Shown here: in pieces, positions 62,212 through 64,000 of the stretch
Numbering within the stretch: position 1 is the stretch's first letter
How the letters are laid out: every line of letters starts with the position of its first letter
Assembly: GCA_017410245.1 (NCBI GenBank)
Contig: JAFQRE010000017.1
Coordinates: 1 to 64,000, forward strand
Direction of reading: 5' to 3'
Source: Bacteroidaceae bacterium
Lineage (GTDB): Bacteria > Bacteroidota > Bacteroidia > Bacteroidales > Barnesiellaceae_A
Length of the DNA stretch: 64,000 nucleotides
Program-made: the position numbers and the translations under genes
The notes under the pieces: model-generated
What the model was told of the DNA's origin: nothing
The model's database searches: none
The model's input: the letters and a program-made list of their open reading frames with translations, nothing else

Positions 62212-63987
62212 TCAGATAGCCGATGTAGCCTCGCGTAGCCATTCGCACTCCTCCGATGAGAGTGACGATTTGAGTCGGTCGTAAACCATGCGGTGGTAGT
62301 CGTTGAGCCATGCTATCTCGTGTGGATATAGTATGGTCATGTCTAAGGCGCGCTTGTCGAATGGAAAGAGGGTGAGCGGCTCGAAACGGTAGAACTTGCC
62401 AAACTCGGTCTCTTGGGCGAGGGTTGTCAGTACGAGGTTCTCGTGACGAATGCCATACTCTCCGGCACGGTATAGACCCGGCTCGTTGGAGGTGATCATA
62501 CCGGGTGCAAGAGGGGTGGGATTCTCTTGCAGACGTATGCTTTGGGGGCCTTCGTGTACGTTGAGGAAGTGGCCTACACCATGTCCTGTGCCGTGCAGGT
62601 AGGTCAATCCGTCGCGCCACAACGGCATGCGTGCTATGGCATCGAGTTGAGCTCCGCGAGTGCCTTCGGGGAATTGGCAACGTGATAGTGCTATGTGGCC
62701 TTTCAGTACCAATGTATAGTCGCGTTTCTGTTGTAGAGTGAGGGTGCCGAGCGATACGGTGCGGGTAATGTCGGTTGTTCCGTCGAGGTATTGTGCGCCC
62801 GAGTCGAGTAGGAAGAAACCCTTACGACGTATCTGTACATCGCTCTCGGGAGTGGCCGAGTAGTGTACGATGGCACCATGCTCGTTGTAGCCGGCTATGG
62901 TGGAGAAGCTCTCATCGACAAACAGCTCTTGTTCGGCACGGAAGGCTCGCAATTGTCGGGCTGCGCTCAATTCAGTTGCTTTACCCGAGTCGATGTTGGT
63001 GTCTAACCAACGGAAGAAGCGTACCAATGCAACTCCATCACGAACCATGGCGCGACGAATGCCGGCTATTTGAGTTTCGTTCTTGATGGCCTTAAACATG
63101 GCAATAGGTCCATTGTCGCGAAGGGTTGCTGTGGTGAGCTTATTATATAATGTGTAATTGAGTTTTGCGGGGTTGATGCTTACGGTCTTGCCTTGCAATG
63201 AAGCCGCAAAGTCGAAGACTGCGTTGTAGGGTTGTTGCTCGATGCCCATCTCTTGCAAGTAGTTGCTGTTCTCGTCGTTCAGTTTGTTGTTTTCGACAAA
63301 GAGTATGCGACGGTCGTTGTCAATGTAGGCATAGGCGTAGGTCATGGGGTTGTAGTTTACATCGGTGCCTCTGATGTTGAACAACCAAGCAATCTCGTCA
63401 AGCGCCGAGAGTAGTAGGGCATCGGCACCGCTCTCATTGACAGCTTGCATGACACGTGCAATCTTAGAAGTTGCACTCTCTCCGCTGTACTTCTCATCGT
63501 GTACAAAGAATGGTGTGTGGGGTAGTGAAGGTCGCTGTAGCCATATCTTGTCGAAGGGAGTGAAGTCGGTAATCAGGGTAATATGGTGCTTCTCAAAGTA
63601 GCACTTCATACTTTCTGCAACCGTTGTGCTGAAGAGAGTGCCATCAATGGCTACAGTAGAGCCTGTCGGAAGTGTAGATGCGAGCCAGCCCTCGATAGAG
63701 GGTGTGTCGGGTAGGCCGTCTTTGAAAAGTGTAAAACCCGAGTCGGCCAATTGTTGGTCGGCTTGTAAGAAGTAGCGCGAGTCGGTCCAAAGGCCGGCAT
63801 CGTGGGCAGTAACCACTGCGGTACCGGCCGAGCCGTTAAATCCGCTAATCCAAGTGCGACACCCCCAATGGTCGGCATAATATTCGCTTTGGTGAGGGTC
63901 GGTGCCCGGAATAATGAAAGCATCGATGTTTCTTGAGGCCATTTCGGCGCGAAGTGCCTCTAAGTGAGGTAATGTATTTTTACTCAT
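62212..63987 (-). CDS. Aminopeptidase P family protein (Xaa-Pro aminopeptidase)
   Basis: 591 residues, cytoplasmic. Removes N-terminal residues linked to proline. Two creatinase-like N-terminal domains (FIIPGTDPHQSEYYADHWG, WISGFNGSAGTAVVT) precede the pita-bread catalytic domain (~310-590) with the five metal ligands visible: Asp-Asp in LLDSGAQYLDGTTDITRTV, His in GTGHGVGHFLNVHEGPQ, Glu in ITSNEPGLY and Glu in RHENLVLT. The three-domain architecture matches the eukaryote-like APP1 form common in Bacteroidota. The start at 63987 lies 13 nt from the window edge, so its promoter is outside. Confidence 0.95.
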   Translation of the reverse strand: MSKNTLPHLEALRAEMASRNIDAFIIPGTDPHQSEYYADHWGCRTWISGFNGSAGTAVVTAHDAGLWTDSRYFLQADQQLADSGFTLFKDGLPDTPSIEGWLASTLPTGSTVAIDGTLFSTTVAESMKCYFEKHHITLITDFTPFDKIWLQRPSLPHTPFFVHDEKYSGESATSKIARVMQAVNESGADALLLSALDEIAWLFNIRGTDVNYNPMTYAYAYIDNDRRILFVENNKLNDENSNYLQEMGIEQQPYNAVFDFAASLQGKTVSINPAKLNYTLYNKLTTATLRDNGPIAMFKAIKNETQIAGIRRAMVRDGVALVRFFRWLDTNIDSGKATELSAARQLRAFRAEQELFVDESFSTIAGYNEHGAIVHYSATPESDVQIRRKGFFLLDSGAQYLDGTTDITRTVSLGTLTLQQKRDYTLVLKGHIALSRCQFPEGTRGAQLDAIARMPLWRDGLTYLHGTGHGVGHFLNVHEGPQSIRLQENPTPLAPGMITSNEPGLYRAGEYGIRHENLVLTTLAQETEFGKFYRFEPLTLFPFDKRALDMTILYPHEIAWLNDYHRMVYDRLKSSLSSEECEWLREATSAI

Positions 63988-64000
63988 ATATTCATTATAT

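Overview
The window reads as chromosomal DNA of a Bacteroidales bacterium (Bacteroidota). The evidence is the match of many intergenic sequences to the Bacteroides-type promoter (TTTG, 19-21 bp, TAnnTTTG), a PorT-like type IX secretion component together with secreted proteins carrying type-IX-like C-terminal domains, BspA-type leucine-rich repeats, a FISUMP lipoprotein, DUF1573, DUF5107-TPR and GH97 proteins. Genus and species cannot be fixed from the sequence alone. The core genes are moderately GC-balanced. A few stretches (middle of the gene at 13088, the CNNM gene at 43034, and 57084-61559) are visibly more AT-rich. No tRNA, rRNA, CRISPR array or transposase was seen.

Layout. 1-3553: the end of a secreted FG-GAP protein, aldose epimerase, and a BspA-like LRR protein. 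3554-11402: an AraC regulator divergent from a sugar-use operon (MFS sugar porter, DUF5107-TPR protein, GH97 glycosidase of the retaining, alpha-galactosidase-like type). 11420-16537: a coupled SGNH hydrolase/thioredoxin-like pair and two tandem paralogous secreted proteins. 16562-21389: Hsp20, 5'-nucleotidase, HIT protein, and two small outer-membrane barrel paralogues flanking a FISUMP lipoprotein. 21425-27437: LuxS/Pfs (SAH detoxification and AI-2), DUF1232, glycosyltransferase, flippase, endonuclease III, PheS. 27609-31940: two DUF1573 proteins, MeaB, PorT, GT2. 31947-36521: a five-gene operon joining an exported nitroreductase-like protein and an M15-like lipoprotein to a BtuFCD/Fec-type importer. 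36675-42952: a DUF4105 (Lnb-like) membrane protein, a degenerate alkaline-phosphatase-fold protein, and SecA. 43034-49733: CNNM/CBS protein, DUF2795, and a four-gene operon of a steroid 5-alpha-reductase homologue, an Old Yellow Enzyme-type reductase and two short-chain dehydrogenases, then RibF. 50101-56358: LpxH-like hydrolase, DUF59 protein, an outer-membrane barrel, type IIA topoisomerase B subunit, CoaD, S41 protease. 56526-61559: four-helix-bundle protein, a long structured leader, a 1022-residue coiled-coil/LRR lipoprotein and a small membrane protein. 61645-63987: gamma-carbonic-anhydrase-like protein and aminopeptidase P.

The most notable points are the 5AR-OYE-SDR-SDR operon (45043-48687), which has the gene content expected for reductive steroid or bile-acid transformation; a structured leader or small RNA at about 57424-57675; and a repeat family built from an AAGTAAACTT palindrome placed just ahead of promoter -7 boxes (22636-22759, 52116-52275, partial copy 56458-56475).
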